A model generated the notes under the pieces. That model was not told where the DNA came from, ran no database searches, and saw only the letters and a list, made by a program, of their open reading frames with translations. This document shows, in pieces, positions 37,658-60,480 of a DNA stretch of 64,000 nucleotides. The position numbers and the translations under genes were made by a program. This stretch comes from Lineus longissimus (Eukaryota > Nemertea > Pilidiophora > Heteronemertea > Lineidae), in the NCBI RefSeq assembly GCF_910592395.1, contig NC_088313.1:21468437-21532436 (forward strand). The letters are read 5' to 3'. Numbering within the stretch: position 1 is the stretch's first letter; the number at the start of each line of letters is the position of its first letter.

Positions 37658-39984
37658 CACACTCAAATACTTGGCTTATTATCATAATCTATTCCCGATT
37701 TCCAAAGCGTTCTAGAATGCACAAGTGGGGTATTCGGATCGCAGAATGTGCTTTGAACCTTTATGTATATTTAGAATCACTGGGAATGCAACAAAATGTC
37801 GACTTCACACGTAATGCTTCAAAATTCGAGGAAATAAAGATCGCGCATCATTCACGATTTGATGAATGGCCACGAACGTGCACTCTCGTCTCGTGGCGTG
37901 AAAGTTCACTGTAGAAAATGTACACATTGGAAACTGCCCTGAAACGAGATGACACCTGGGACCATGGTTGATGCGATCTAACCCATGTGACCTAAATAAC
38001 ATGGTGAATGAATTTAGCAGACGTCTTTTTTGTTGGAATAAAATAAAGCATAATACTTTGTTGGATAAAACGCTCCAAACAGTAAAAGAAAAGGTGTTAG
38101 ATAATCATTGTAATTGAATAATCCATATGAGGAACAAGTATTCGTATGCCTGATTGGGGGAATGTTAATATTGCATGGGATGGGCTGCACGCAAAGCAAG
38201 TATAACTGCAACCCTCTATTGTAATTTTTTTTTAAATTAAAATAACTTTATCATAAAAATATATATATAAATGGATCATAAAACAGGTCGCTAGGACCTC
38301 TTACATTATGTCCATAAAATTTAGTCCCTTGCAACATCGAGGAGCAGACCAGAAACGGTTTCCGCATATGCTCAGAAAGAATTTTTTGAAAAAAAATTAA
38401 ATTTTAGTACCTTGATTTTGAAGAAATAAAAGTCTGTAATTCTCATAATTCTAAATAAGAAAAAACAGACCAACTTCAAAGGCAAATTAAGATATTTTAA
38501 AAACATTTTAAAAATAAAAGATTAAGTTTGTTATGTGAAGGGTGATACAAAGATTATGAATATGTCAACAAACAAGAAATATCACGACTGTTCTGAACAC
38601 CTCTCAAAACGTCAACATTCATACGTCGATATTCATCAAAATTACAAGTTGTCATTCGGTAAAAGTAGCCTAAAAATGGACTTTGAAAGCAAGCAAAATT
38701 TCGCAAATATTTCAGACAGCGTACGCCTAGTAAAGGGTTATGGACTTGGTACACTAATGGTGCGCTATGAAGGGGGAGGGCACATCAAGAAGAGACATGG
38801 GGCACCACGTAGAACCTGACACAATTGGAGACAAGGCGCACCAAGTAGCGAAAAGGAACATCCATTAGAGGGAAGGGCCAGGCCGGTCTACTGTCTCATT
38901 GGCAAAAGTCATTTCTGAAGAACATGGTTCTCCCCAGCAGATAAACAACATAGAGCCACGGTGAATCTTGTAAGTCTTCGTAACTGTCAGGTACCGCCAT
39001 CTAAGCTAAGAAATTGGAACAAGGCATTTGCGTAAAATTTAAAATATCGCCCGTTTTTAGGGCGGGGGACGATTTACAGCTGGAACCCCTGAACCAGCTC
39101 CCGCAGATCCGTCATTCATTGAGTCAAAGCAAATATGAACCTGGTTTAATCATGCGGTTTATCTTAACTATACTATACCTATCAAGTTGTTTATATACCC
39201 GTCAGTTTCTTGCCGCATTGCTCCCATGGGTACGTCTTGTAAACGTTCCATGTAGTACTGCTCGTCCACGGCAGGGGAGCGTGGGAGGAAAGAGTGTCGT
39301 TTGAATTGACCAGAACCTGGCTGCACTGCCGTCTTGCCCACACGATGTGAGAGCCGATGTGACTGCCATCAAGTCAGGCTCGACCCCAGCTGCGGGCCTG
39401 GTTGTTCATTTGTCAGGCCGACACCGAGCCCTTGGAAGCCTGCAAGCCACTTCACAAAGGCGTTTTGACACTCCTTGGGAGGGTTCACCATGTCCCACCA
39501 TGGGTCTCTCTGAGAGACTTGCGGAGAAGAAAGAAAGGGCAACCTAATCGGATTATCTAAATGAAAGAATGTTAGACCAAATTCCAGATTGGCCCTATAG
39601 TCTCCTGGCCCATCCTATTCTTTGCAAAACTTGGCCGATATCGGACCAATATCGCACCAATGAGCAAAACGACATTGGGCCGATATCGACGATGCCCTTG
39701 GCCCTGGGTGTAACAGCATTATTGTTATCTCGCCAGGTCTGGCTGTGACATTATCAGCAATCTCTGGTCTCAGGTCTGGTTGTGCCAGCATCTCCTGTCT
39801 ATCAGGTCTGGTTGTGCTGTATTATCAAGTCTGGGTGTGGCAGCCTGGTGTGGTTGTTGCAGTATCTTCAGGTCTGGTGTTCGGATTTCATGCAATCCCT
39901 TTATGAAAGTGATCAGGTATTCACCATGTGAAAATGAGACACATGTAGAAACATGGTACACTACGTTGGGAGAGTACATATCTA
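37658..39984. other. Gene-free region upstream of ARID5
   Basis: No coding exon is supported. The stretch holds a diverged relative of the 59-bp-satellite element (38755-38965), paired GGCCGATATCG motifs (39633-39688) and degenerate CAGGTCTGG-type short repeats at about 39730-39880. Confidence 0.6.
38755..38965 (+). repeat. Diverged copy of the 59-bp-satellite element
   Basis: It shares GCTATGAAGG, GAGGGCACATC, CTACTGTCTCATTGG and AAAAGTCATTTCTG with the copy at 12690-12880, including the sequence after the core (CATAGAGCCACGGTGAAT against ATAGAGCGACGGTAAAAT). The middle differs. This supports a dispersed family with a conserved right side. Confidence 0.6.
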
Positions 39985-42900
39985 GATCACAGAGTACGCA
40001 TAGTGAAGGGGCATGGCACATCCAGCAAAGACTTGGTACACTCTCTGGCAACATGGCGAGCTATGAAGGGGAGGGCACATCCAGCAGAGACTTGGTACAC
40101 TCTCTGACAACATGGCGAGCTATGAAGGGGAGGGCACATCCAGCAAAGACTTGGTACACTCTCTGGCAACATGGCGAGCTATGAAGGGGAGGGCACATCC
40201 AGCAGAGACTTGGTACACTCTCTGACAACATGGCGAGCTATGAAGGGGAGGGCCGGCACATCCAGCAGAGACTTGGTACACTCTCTGGCAACATGGCGAG
40301 CTATGAAAGGGAGGGCACATCCAGCAGAGACTTGGTACACTCTCTGGCAACATGGCGAGCTATGAAGGGAGGGCACATCCAGCAGAGACTTGGTACACTC
40401 TCTGGCAACATGGCGAGTTATGAAGGGGAGGGCACATCCAGCAGAGACTTGGTACACTCTCTGGCAACATGGCGAGCTATGAAGGGGAGGGCCGGCACAT
40501 CCAGCAGAGACTTGGTACACTCTCTGGCAACATGGCGAGCTATGAAGGGGAGGGCACATCCAGCAGAGACTTGGTACACTCTCTGGCAACATGGCGAGCT
40601 GTGAAGGGGAGGGCACATCCAGCAGAGACTTGGTACACTCTCTGGCAACATGGCGAGCTATGAAGGGGAGGGCACATCCAGCAGAGACTTGGTACACTCT
40701 CTGGCAACATGGGGAGCTACAAAGGGGAGGGCACATCCAGCAGAGACTTGGTACACTCTCTGGCAACATGGCGAGCTATGAAGGGGAGGGCACATCCAGC
40801 AGAGACTTGGTACACTCTCTGGCAACATGGCGAGCTATGAAGGGGAGGGCACATCCAGCAGAGACTTGGTACACTCTCTGGCAACATGGCGAGTTATGAA
40901 GGGGAGGGCACATCCAGCAGAGACTTGGTACACTCTCTGGCAACATGGCGAGCTGTGAAGGGGAGGGCACATGACATCCAGCAGAGACTTGGTACACTCT
41001 CTGGCAACATGGCGAGCTACGAAGGGGAGGGCACATCCAGCAGAGACTTGGTTCACTCTCTGGCAACATGGCGAGCTACGAAGGGGAGGGCACATCCAGC
41101 AGAGACTTGGTACAGTCTCTGGCAACATGGCGAGCTACGAAGGGGAGGGCACATCCAGCAGAGACTTGGCACACTCTCCGACAACATGGCGAGCTACGAA
41201 GGGGAGGGCACATCCAGCAGAGACTTGGCACACTCTCTGACAACATGGCGAGCTATGAAGGGGAGGGAACATCCAGCAGAGACTTGGCACACTCTCTGAC
41301 AACATGGCGAGCTATGAAGGGGAGGGCACATCCAGCAGAGACTTGGTACACTCTCTGGCAACATGGCGAGCTATGAAGGGGAGGGCACATCCAGCAGAGA
41401 CTTGGTACACTCTCTGGCAACATGGCGAGCTGTGAAGGGGAGGGCACATCCAGCAGAGACTTGGTACACTCTCTGGCAACATGGCGAGCTACAAAGGGGA
41501 GGGCACATCCAGCAGTGACTTGGTACACTCTCTGGCAACATGGGGAGCTACAAAGGGGAGGGCACATCCAGCAGTGACTTGGTACACTCTCTGGCAACAT
41601 GGCGAGCTACAAAGGGGAGGGCACATCCAGCAGAGACTTGGTACACTCTCTGGCAACATGGGGAGCTATGAAGGGGAGGGAACATCCAGCAAAGACTTGG
41701 TATACTCTGTGGCAACATGGCGAGCTGTGAAGGGGAGGGCACATCCAGCAGAGACTTGGTACACTCTCTGGCAACATGGGGAGCTATGAAGGGGAGGGAA
41801 CATCCAGCAAAGACTTGGTATACTCTGTGGCAACATGGGGAGCTGTGAAGGGGAGGGCACATCCAGCAGAGACTTGGTACACTCTCTGGCAACATGGGGA
41901 GCTATGAAGGGGAGGGAACATCCAGCAAAGACTTGGTATACTCTGTGGCAACATGGCGAGCTGTGAAGGGGAGGGCACATCCAGCAGAGACTTGGCACAC
42001 TCTCTGGCAACATGGCGAGCTACAAAGGGGAGGGCACATCCAGCAGAGACTTGGTACACTCTCTGGCAACATGGCGAGCTACAAAGGGGAGGGCACATCC
42101 AGCAGAGACTTGGTACACTCTATGGCAACATGGCGAGCTGTGAAGGGGAGGGCACATCCAGCAGAGACTTGGCACACTCTCTGGCAACATGGCGAGCTAG
42201 AAAGGGGAGGGCACATCCAGCAGAGACTTGGTACACTCTCTGGCAACATGGCGAGCTACAAAGGGGAGGGCCGGCACATCCAGCAGAGACTTGGTACACT
42301 CTCTGGCAACATGGCGAGCTACAAAGGGGAGGGCACATCCAGCAGAGACTTGGTACACTCTCTGGGAACATGGTGAGCTACAAAGGGGAGGGCACATCCA
42401 GCAGAGACTTGGTACACTCTCTGGCAACATGGGGAGCTATGAAGGGGAGGGCACATCCAGCAGAGACTTGGTACACTCTCTGGCAACATGGGGAGCTATG
42501 AAGGGGAGGGCACATCCAGCAGAGACTTGGTACACTCTCTGGCAACATGGCGAGCTACAAAGGGGAGGGCACATCCAGCAGAGACTTGGTACACTCTCTG
42601 GGAACATGGTGAGCTATGAAGGGGAGGGCACATCCAGCAAAGACTTGGTATACTCTGTGGCAACATGGCGAGCTGTGAAGGGGAGGGCACATCCAGCAGA
42701 GACTTGGCACACTCTCTGGCAACATGGCGAGCTATGAAGGGGAGGGCACATCCAGCAGAGACTTGGTACACTCTCTGGCAACATGGCGAGCTACAAAGGG
42801 GAGGGCACATCCAGCAGAGACTTGGTACACTCTCTGGCAACATGGCGAGCTACAAAGGGGAGGGCACATCCAGCAGAGACTTGGTACACTCTGTGGCAAC

Positions 42901-43125
42901 ATGGTGAGCTATGAAGGGGAGGGCACATCCAGCAGAGACTTGGTACACTCTCTGGCAACATGGGGAGCTATGAAGGGGAGGGCACATCCAGCAGAGACTT
43001 GGTACACTCTCTGGCAACATGGCGAGCTATGAAGGGGAGGGCACATCCAGCAGAGACTTGGTACACTCTCTGGGAACATGGTGAGCTATGAAGGGGAGGG
43101 CACATCCAGAGGAGATATGGTGCAC
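39985..43125. repeat. 59-bp satellite array, about 52 copies, inside a dispersed element
   Basis: The unit (CATGGCGAGCTATGAAGG, GAGGGCACATCCAGCAGAG, ACTTGGTACACTCTCTGGCAA) repeats about 52 times. Point variants (CTATGAAG, CTACAAAG, CTGTGAAG, CTACGAAG; TACACTC or TATACTC) form clusters, showing block duplications. Some units carry a 3-bp insertion (GCCGGCACATCC). The left border AGAGTACGCATAGTGAAGG and right border GATATGGTGCACTACTGTC match the short copy at 12690-12880. Fifty-nine is not a multiple of three and the unit lacks stops, so long open frames in several frames on both strands are artefacts. Confidence 0.97.
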
Positions 43126-43762
43126 TACTGTCATTGGAACCCTGAAGGAGCAGTGCACAGATTTATGTGTGCATGGGGAACCATCCGGACTACCGTATCC
43201 AATAATCTTGGTGCAATTTGGTGATTGGTAATTTGGTGCAGAACTGGGGCGCTGCTGAGGGCAGACAAACCCAAAAAAACAGCAACCGTATTGAAGCAAC
43301 ATGTTCCAATAGCCGGGCTTTGTATGATTCCTAAAGGACATTTCAGAAATGATTGAAAGGCCTGCAGAGGGAGGATGGTGTTAAAACACTTCCATTGTCT
43401 GCTCCTACATGAACATTGTACAACAGTTGGTTTATCTGGCAATAGAATAAGAAAACAAAATTTGGTAGCAATTCCTCCAACAAAAGTAACAGACTCCAGT
43501 TTTGGAATATTTTTGTATTGTTCTCCTATTGAACGATTTCAATGGTTACAAACGATTTTTTATAAAACCATCATTTATAAACACAAAGAAATGGTAATAG
43601 AAATGGTAATAGAAATCCCGCATACTGAGACTGTCCAATAGGATTTCAATAGAGATTCAGCACCTCATTACACTATGCAGTCTTGTAATGATCCAGAAAG
43701 TTTCTTAAAAGAGATATCCACTGCCTTCCTGCTTGATTTCAGTGAGCATGGCAATGGCTGTC
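43126..43762. other. RNASEH2A 3' flank
   Basis: No gene is seen between the satellite array and the RNASEH2A stop. I found no clear minus-strand AATAAA, so the 3' end of that gene is not placed. Confidence 0.5.
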
Positions 43763-46700
43763 CTAAAATCCTTCAACTGATTTCAGGCATCGTTCAGTAA
43801 AGAATCGATGTGTCTTAGCCTTGACCTCTGCTGGCTTGGCATTGAAAAATGACTCTAACTTAGGAGTATTTTTAGCATGTTTTGCTGCCTTTCCTTCATT
43901 CCCCTCTTCATCATCATCCCTGGAGAAAGAGAGAGAGACACTCACATGAATTACATGACTATCAAATCGTTCCATCACTTCTCCACTTCTCTTCTGGTGG
44001 TGCCATCTCAACAGAACATGTTTAGTATTGGGTCATGACATATGACTGGAATAAGCAGTCCAACTTGCCTGTTTGGAGAAGCTAAAAATTGCATTGAGAT
44101 AATATGTATCTCTGCAATCATGTCATGAGGTCAAATGAACTGAAGAACTCACACAGAACTGATACAGAAAGTGCATTGTTCGTCACTCAAAATTGATAAT
44201 TAATAATTGACTTTCCTCAGATCCAAATGGCAAAGTGGTCAGCATGTTTCTTACCAATGAACTGGGACAGCTTTGTCTTGGAGGAGTTTGTCTGCTGTTG
44301 ACCAACTGAACCTCACAAAATGTGGGAAGCCAAACACCTGGTCTAAGTTTTCAACGAGGAACTGTTTGGTATTTGGATCTGAAATACAGGAATGATGTCT
44401 CATTACTTGGAAAGTTTGACCTGCATAGCAAGGCTCTCTGAGTCTGATGCAAACACCCTACATTTCCACCTCATTTGAAACCACAACAAGACCTCCTGTC
44501 ACAAGTTTTTATTAACACCAAACATACTTGCGTATAGTAATCTTTGAAAAATTGGCAGAAAGAAAGATGCTTTGTGAAAGTGTTACAGACTGAACGATTA
44601 AAAACAATTGTAATGAAGCATGTTAGGAAATTCCTATTGAGGTTTCATTGAATAAAACAGAACAATCACAATGATAAGCCAAATATCTTCAAAGATAACA
44701 CGTCATGATATGTGCACCTACCAGCAGGATAACCTGAACCAAAACCATTCTCATTCACTTTAATTGCAGCTCCCTCAGTGAACACCCACGCCTTCACAGC
44801 ACGGTCCCTGGCAACCTGCAGAGAACAAGCATGAGCACACATACAATCTCACCACGGTCGAGACAGGAACATTTTTCCCTCAGTTGCATTCTCTTCACTG
44901 AGATGTACCGGCAGTCACATGGCCTTCTTACGAATTTGACTCAGTGCTCGAGTCGGGAAGTTGCAGAGGGCGAGCCTGACACACAACCTTCCAATCAAAA
45001 GTCAGATGCTTTTACACCGTGGCAACGTGTTCCCTTCTACCACTGCATTCAGCATGGAACACTATGTCTATGATTGACTTCATTACACACTAGGCACATA
45101 TACTGGCAGCACTAACTATGGGACCTACCTTGGCACATATACTGGCAGCACTAACTATGGGGTAGAGAGCATCCACCTACCTTGGCACATATACTGGCAG
45201 CATTAACTATGGGGTAGAGAGCATCCACCTACCTTGGCACATATACTGGCAGCACTAACTATGGGGTAGAGAGCATCAGCCTTCTTGGCAACAGTACACT
45301 TGACCTGAGGGAACAATTGCTGCAGTTTGGCTTGGTATTTCCCAGGATCCCCCACTGTGTCAACATAAACCTGAAGATTCAAGAGTCAATTGAAGAGTTG
45401 ATTCCATACTAATTACATTGCCAAGCAGTAGCTCATCTTGCAAGATCTGTTGTGGCAGAAAACTGATGAGCCAGAAATTTGTGAAACGTTGGCCACTGCA
45501 TGCAGACAAACCTGTTCTTGAGCTGGCTTTGATTTCAGGCCACTTGGCCAAGATGCTCAGCTGCAGGTAGGGCTGTTCAAAAAATGTGTGTAGAGCCATT
45601 TTCAGCATATTACTGACAACATTTCTCAGCTTTCTTAATTTTTATTTTGGTGTGCAGGGCCATTATTACCTGAAATGGCCAACATGTGCAGAGACTCACC
45701 TCTGTGAGCTGGACACCAGCATCAATCACCTTATTGATCATTCCAATAGCACAATCATGGGACAGTTCATTCAAATTATACTTGAATCTAAAACAAAGGA
45801 CAGGCTGTTGAAAACAAATTGTATGTCCAGATGTCATGAAAGGGTAAAAGGCCATCTGACCTTTTAAAGGTAATCTGACCTTCTAAAGGTCAGCAGGACT
45901 CACGTCAAAGGGACTCCATAATAACACACTATGTTCAAACAGGTGCACATGTCATCACTATGCAACTTTCTTCTGCCACAGATCCAGTGCCATTTGAGGA
46001 CTGTTTCTTCTCTGATAGGTAGTCAGTGCCATTTTGTGAATAGATTGGAAACACAGATTCATACTTCTGGGAAAACATTCAGAATTTTTAGGATTTGGAA
46101 TCATCATTTTCTATTTGAGTGTTGAACAAATGACAAGAAGATCTTTAGGCAGATTAGGAGAAGGTGATCGATGTTGCTGCCAGCTTACCTTCTCAGCATA
46201 CTCGTAGATATATAGAAAGGTGAAAGTATTTCCACCAACCATCCTGTCCAATCGGCCGATTCACCTATTTTACTGAAAAGATTTTCTCTCTGCTCTTCTG
46301 AGAGTGTCTTTGAATCTGGAAAATAGATGAATCATTGATGAACCCCCACCATGTCCACTAGAAGGTTATAGTGACTTCTCAATACTGTGTCACTGCCTAG
46401 ATATCAACCAGCCCCTAGATCCATATTCTGCCTGCAAATAACGCTTTGTTTCTATAAAAGAGGTCAGTTATATTTTGGCTTGCTCAGTTTTCTCCAATAC
46501 TGACAATTCTGAATACTTATTAAATATTAAAAAATATGCCATAAAGCTTTTATCAGTGAGGTTGCACTTATCAAATCTTTTCTTTCCCATTGGTTGCATC
46601 ATATGAAAGATAAACTAATAACTGTTACCAGCAAATCCAGATTCCTCCAACTTCTCCTTCATAGAGATGGGGCAGAAACATGTTCCATAGACCATGGGAC

Positions 46701-47621
46701 CTGAAGCAGAAGGAGACTAGTCTTATCAACAATTCAATACTAGGCCACCTGATAGATTTTTAGTCATATGCTACTACTAGGTGTCACAAAAAAGATGTCA
46801 CTTTTGAATTTTGAATAACTCCCATAATATTATTGGTAAATTTATCGAATTTCAGCCGAGAACACTACCTTTTTGTTCCCAGTTTGTTTGATTTTATTAT
46901 CTGCATTAGATCGGGGATTGTAAACTCATTCCGACAAATTGAAAGGACGAATTCGAAGAAGTTTGTTTTGGCGCTGACCAGTCATGCGTTTTTCCTTGAA
47001 CAAAGGATCGCCGTGTCTCAAGGCATTGTCCGCAGTCGGCTTAGGCCTTCTGACGTGTTCTGACTGAGTGTGCGCATTGGATTTGTTTATGGTGTTCTTC
47101 GAATTCGTCCATCCCACCTTTCTGGCTTTGATGGGGCATGAACAGGGAATGAATGTAAACTTGCTCCCCTACAAACGCAGTAAATGAGCAATTCAAGAAT
47201 AAGAAGAAACAGCTGAATCCAGTCTTGAACTACGAAAGCAGGGCCAGGGTGTCCCAGAAAAGTCTGCACCAATGTCATGACCATTGTATAACTAACTTTG
47301 TAATTTTACATTGAGTTTTTAACATTGTATATTTCATAACACCTTGTATTACATGCTTTGTATTTTTATATTGTATATTTTATCATTATAATGTTGCCAT
47401 TGGCCCCTGGTCATCTGGCATGTCTGGTGGGCGTTTTAGTCTAATAACACTAACAGACACAAATCTTGTTTACATTTTAAGAGCCTACACACACCTAAAA
47501 CTGGTCCTCTTCCTGCCTCATCTATGCCCATCCAGCAAGGTTCTACCCTGGTAACATCGGGAACCTGAGATCTAAGGGTCATATTCTGTGTATTATTTGA
47601 TTGATATGCTTCAATATCCAT
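43763..47621 (-). CDS. RNASEH2A: Ribonuclease H2 subunit A (catalytic)
   Basis: This is the catalytic subunit of the nuclear RNase H2 complex, which removes ribonucleotides from DNA and degrades RNA in RNA-DNA hybrids. Eight exons in consistent phase give 308 residues (human 299): 47621-47495, 46700-46629, 46315-46189, 45787-45700, 45370-45233, 44815-44722, 44378-44255, 43919-43763. The four catalytic acids are visible: Asp and Glu in [10 protein letters not shown], Asp in VYVDTVG and Asp in KKADALYP. Other matches are [35 protein letters not shown] and [11 protein letters not shown]. The C-terminal TPKLESFF resembles a degenerate PCNA-interacting (PIP) box, placed like the vertebrate one. 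The exon 5 donor is copied in a 52-bp tandem repeat. The gene shares a promoter region with CCDC149. Confidence 0.95.
45093..45277 (-). repeat. 52-bp tandem repeat spanning the RNASEH2A exon 5 donor
   Basis: Units starting CTTGGCACATATACTGGCAG begin at 45129, 45181 and 45233, with a shortened one near 45093. On the minus strand each carries the end of exon 5 (SAASICAK) and its donor AAG/GTAGGT. Only the most upstream copy is joined to the rest of the exon. Use of a later donor would add 52 nt per step and shift the frame. Confidence 0.9.
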
Positions 47622-47970
47622 GGTTTTCTTGTCTTTTTGGGGTACAAATGTGAAAAAAATAACTTCAATTTCCCGCAAATGTCATTCGCGGTTGATTCGC
47701 TCCCTGACTTTTTCGCCCCCAGTCGTTTCGCTCCAAATCGAAGTCATTTCGCTCCCTTGGACTTTTGCTGGGGTTATACATAGCTGTAGTTTCGTAAAAA
47801 AGATAAAAAATAATTCTGGTTAATCAAGCGATAGTTTTTCAAAAACCTTAAGCACGCAACTAAATTTTAAGTTGTTTTCTTTTATTATGTACAATTCAAT
47901 TCAATGAAACAAAGAGATAAAATATTTCGCCTAAGATCTATATTCGGCTGACCACGACTGAGGCGTTGAA
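47622..47970. promoter_or_regulatory. Bidirectional promoter region of RNASEH2A and CCDC149
   Basis: Only 349 bp separate the two divergent start codons. The segment holds three copies of TTCGCTCC within about 65 bp (47690-47760). I see no TATA box placed for either gene. A shared promoter is likely from geometry. Confidence 0.55.
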
Positions 47971-57625
<9,655 letters not shown>

Positions 57626-57868
57626 TCACGTTATATTGCAAAACATGAATTCTATTGGCGTTGTCAAACGTGGTGACCCACACATTGAAATGACCACCTG
57701 CAATATATCAGGCATTTCAATCATATTTCTTTGAATTGCCGAAACCATTCCTATATTTGTGTCTAGTCATAATCAGGTCTTACATGAAACCTTGCCAGCA
57801 ACTTTCCTTTGGAGGTCAGAAAATTCCTTTTTCAGTCATTCCAAACAATCGTGGTGTTTATTCCAAGT

Positions 57869-58266
57869 AGTGAGTGGGCTTGGAGACTGAAGCTGATGTC
57901 TACTTTCTACTTGTTAACACTAGTCCAGCTAATGTTCAGCTCTGTCAAGGCCTATTGGCAACAGTCAAGGAGAGCTGATGATCTGGCCACTGCTGCCATC
58001 TAGTGAGTGGGTTGAAGACTACAGCTGATTCCTATCTTGTTAACACTAGTCCAGCTAATGTTCAGCTCTGTCGCGGCCTATTGGCAACGTCAAGGAGAGC
58101 TGATGATCTGGCCACTGCTGCCATCTAGTGAGTGGGTTGAAGACTACAGCTGATTCCTATCTTGTTAACACTAGTCCAGCTAATCTCCTGTACACATTAC
58201 AACTCTCTGTCGCGGCCTATTGGCAACAGTTAAGGAGAGCTGATGATCTGGTCACTTCTGCCATCC
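57869..58266. repeat. About 125-133-bp tandem repeat, 3 copies, downstream of CCDC149
   Basis: Copies starting AGTGAGTGGG begin at 57869, 58002 and 58127 and end in TGCTGCCATC(T/C). They share GTTAACACTAGTCCAGCTAA and GGAGAGCTGATGATCTGG. Likely part of the CCDC149 3' UTR. Confidence 0.9.
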
Positions 58267-58593
58267 AGCAGCTGGGTTCTATTCTTTCAATTCTACATGA
58301 TGATGAACACCCTACATTCCATGGACCTGTTTTCACCAGATGGTGCAGTGTTCGACTGGTAGATTAGTAATGGTTTATAAAGTGATGTCCATTTTATGTC
58401 TATTGATTGCCGTGATAAACATGTCTTGTTTACTTTTGGTTTGATTTGTTAACCTGAATTCTCTTCTTAGTAACTGTATTCCCCTTGGGAAAATCCTCTC
58501 AACTATTTATTCCTCTTATAATAACTTCTTCACCATATCCTTATCTGATGTAGGGTTCCTTCGTGATGAACAACTGAGGCTGTGATTTCAGTT

Positions 58594-58599
58594 AATAAA
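58594..58599 (+). terminator. Candidate poly(A) signal AATAAA for CCDC149
   Basis: This is the first AATAAA I noticed after the CCDC149 stop, about 970 bp downstream, and would include the three-copy repeat in the 3' UTR. Confidence 0.35.
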
Positions 58600-60480
58600 G
58601 TGTGCAATACGTTGACTAAACATTATTGTTGTGATATATCTGTTTGATAGAAGCTTTAAGCTCCCAGTTGTGGCTAAACTGACAGATCATGCCCATGCCA
58701 GCCACAGTTGAACTGACTGATAGCCATGCTACCAGAGATGAGATGGGCTGCACCAGATGAGTGCATGAGCTGTAGTGTCGAACAACTGATGTAGTGTTTC
58801 TGGCCTGGCTCTCTGTCTGTGGCACAACCTTGCTGTTCATGGAGCTCGGAGACACAACACAGCATACTGATGGAGTATGGTACCTCTACTGGTTTTTGTC
58901 GCCTTGTGATGACCCCCTGGCCGATTTGATATTATGAGACACAACCTTGGTCTAGTTCAGAAACTGGGAGAATATAACATGAATTCGTTCAGACTCGAAA
59001 AAGAAGTTAATGGCACAACCCAACTGCTCTTTTTGCTTACAGACTGATAATGAAGGACAATCATTGAAGCCTCAACCTGACGGGATGCTCGTGGCTTTCA
59101 AGGTGGCCAAGCAAGGCAGGTGGAGGAGATCTGGTCCATTACAAGGTCTGGCACCTTGAAAGCTGTGATCCTGTCCAGTGACTGGGAGCTGGATGAGAAA
59201 TGGGACAACCTGAGCAGGGTTACTGCATGGATGTCCTGTCCATGGCCAGCACCTCAGCACAGATGACCGTTAGTCTTTGTTGCAGATATCGGCAATTCTC
59301 TTTCTTGTCTCCTCGTCCTCCTCGCCTGAAGAAAGGTGTGGTCGTAATGAGAATAAAAATGAATTTTATTGGCCTTCATAGCTGTTCTCATGTGTTGACG
59401 GGCAAGCGTTGTTGGGTTACCTTCAGACCATTAAGCTTTTCCTCAGAGGGGCATTCCCTTTTATATCCAGGATGATGCATGCCCTTGCCACAAGCTGATT
59501 TGGACTTGGACTCCATGATCCACTCCTGCTAGAATGAACTACATGGTCTGTGCCGTTCAGCCAAAGTTTGGTCTCAAAAGACACAACGAAAGGAACATGA
59601 GGAGAAGATGTTCACTAAAAGCATTTATTCATAAAATTTGCAAGGTCTTGAATTACAGATGGTACAAGCTGCTTTTGAAGCTTTTAGCTCAACTAGAGGA
59701 AAGATCCTACAGGCGTGGTGTTTACTTTCACTTCTGTCAAAGAAAGATTGTACTTGCATTCTTTATGACAGGTGTACCTTGTATAGGTTTGTACTAACAC
59801 CACTTGACTTATGATCAAGTTTATCGAATTCAAAACATGGACTTCCAACGGAATGTTTAGGTCTTTGTCTGGACAGTTTATGTGTCCAGTGGCACAATCA
59901 CAATTAGAAGAGGTTTTTTGTTCCTTTGTTTACATAACATGAATCAGACCCAAAAGCTTCGAATTCAACTTGGCATTTAAAGATTGAAAAGATACACAGG
60001 TTTTTTAGGTCACAAGTCCACAAAATGCCAAAACCAACATGAGACAAGCAACTAAATGCCGACACTGATGGAGGGTAGAACACTTTCCTGGCATTACCTT
60101 GTGAGTGTTGCCCAGCAAATTCAATAATCTTAGTCATAATGGAGTAATGGAGACACTGTGATTTCAAGCACTGGTACCATTCTAAAATGTTTCATTCACC
60201 ACTTTCACTCTTTTCTTTAAAAAATATCTTTGGATGGACAAATAACAAATAACAATTTTCCTGTAGTACTGGCCAAGAAAACCAGGGAGAAGGAATATTT
60301 CATTGTTTGTAAACAGAGATTGGATGTTCGGTCCCAGATCTACTAAACCCAAATGATTTTATATCTCACAAATATTCCAGTATCACACAACAGAGAATGG
60401 TACCACGCCGGGAAATGTTCAAACATAAAATAAACCAGTGCGATGATTAAATATAACTACAAAAAGTGCCTGCAATTCAT

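Larger units (their letters stand above)
57626..60480. other. CCDC149 3' region and intergenic sequence
   Basis: No coding exon is supported. It holds a three-copy tandem repeat (57869-58266) and a candidate poly(A) signal at 58594. Open frames here are short and resemble nothing I know. Confidence 0.55.

Noticed and set aside
40000-43100. Many open frames of 60-190 codons on both strands within the 59-bp array
   Set aside because: They result from a stop-poor unit whose length is not a multiple of three; all frames read the same repeat, there is no start context, splice logic or homology.
39985-43125. CRISPR array
   Set aside because: Units are contiguous with no unique spacers, and the setting is an animal genome.
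59534-59797. 87-codon plus-strand frame downstream of CCDC149
   Set aside because: No recognisable family, no splice support and unremarkable length for non-coding sequence.
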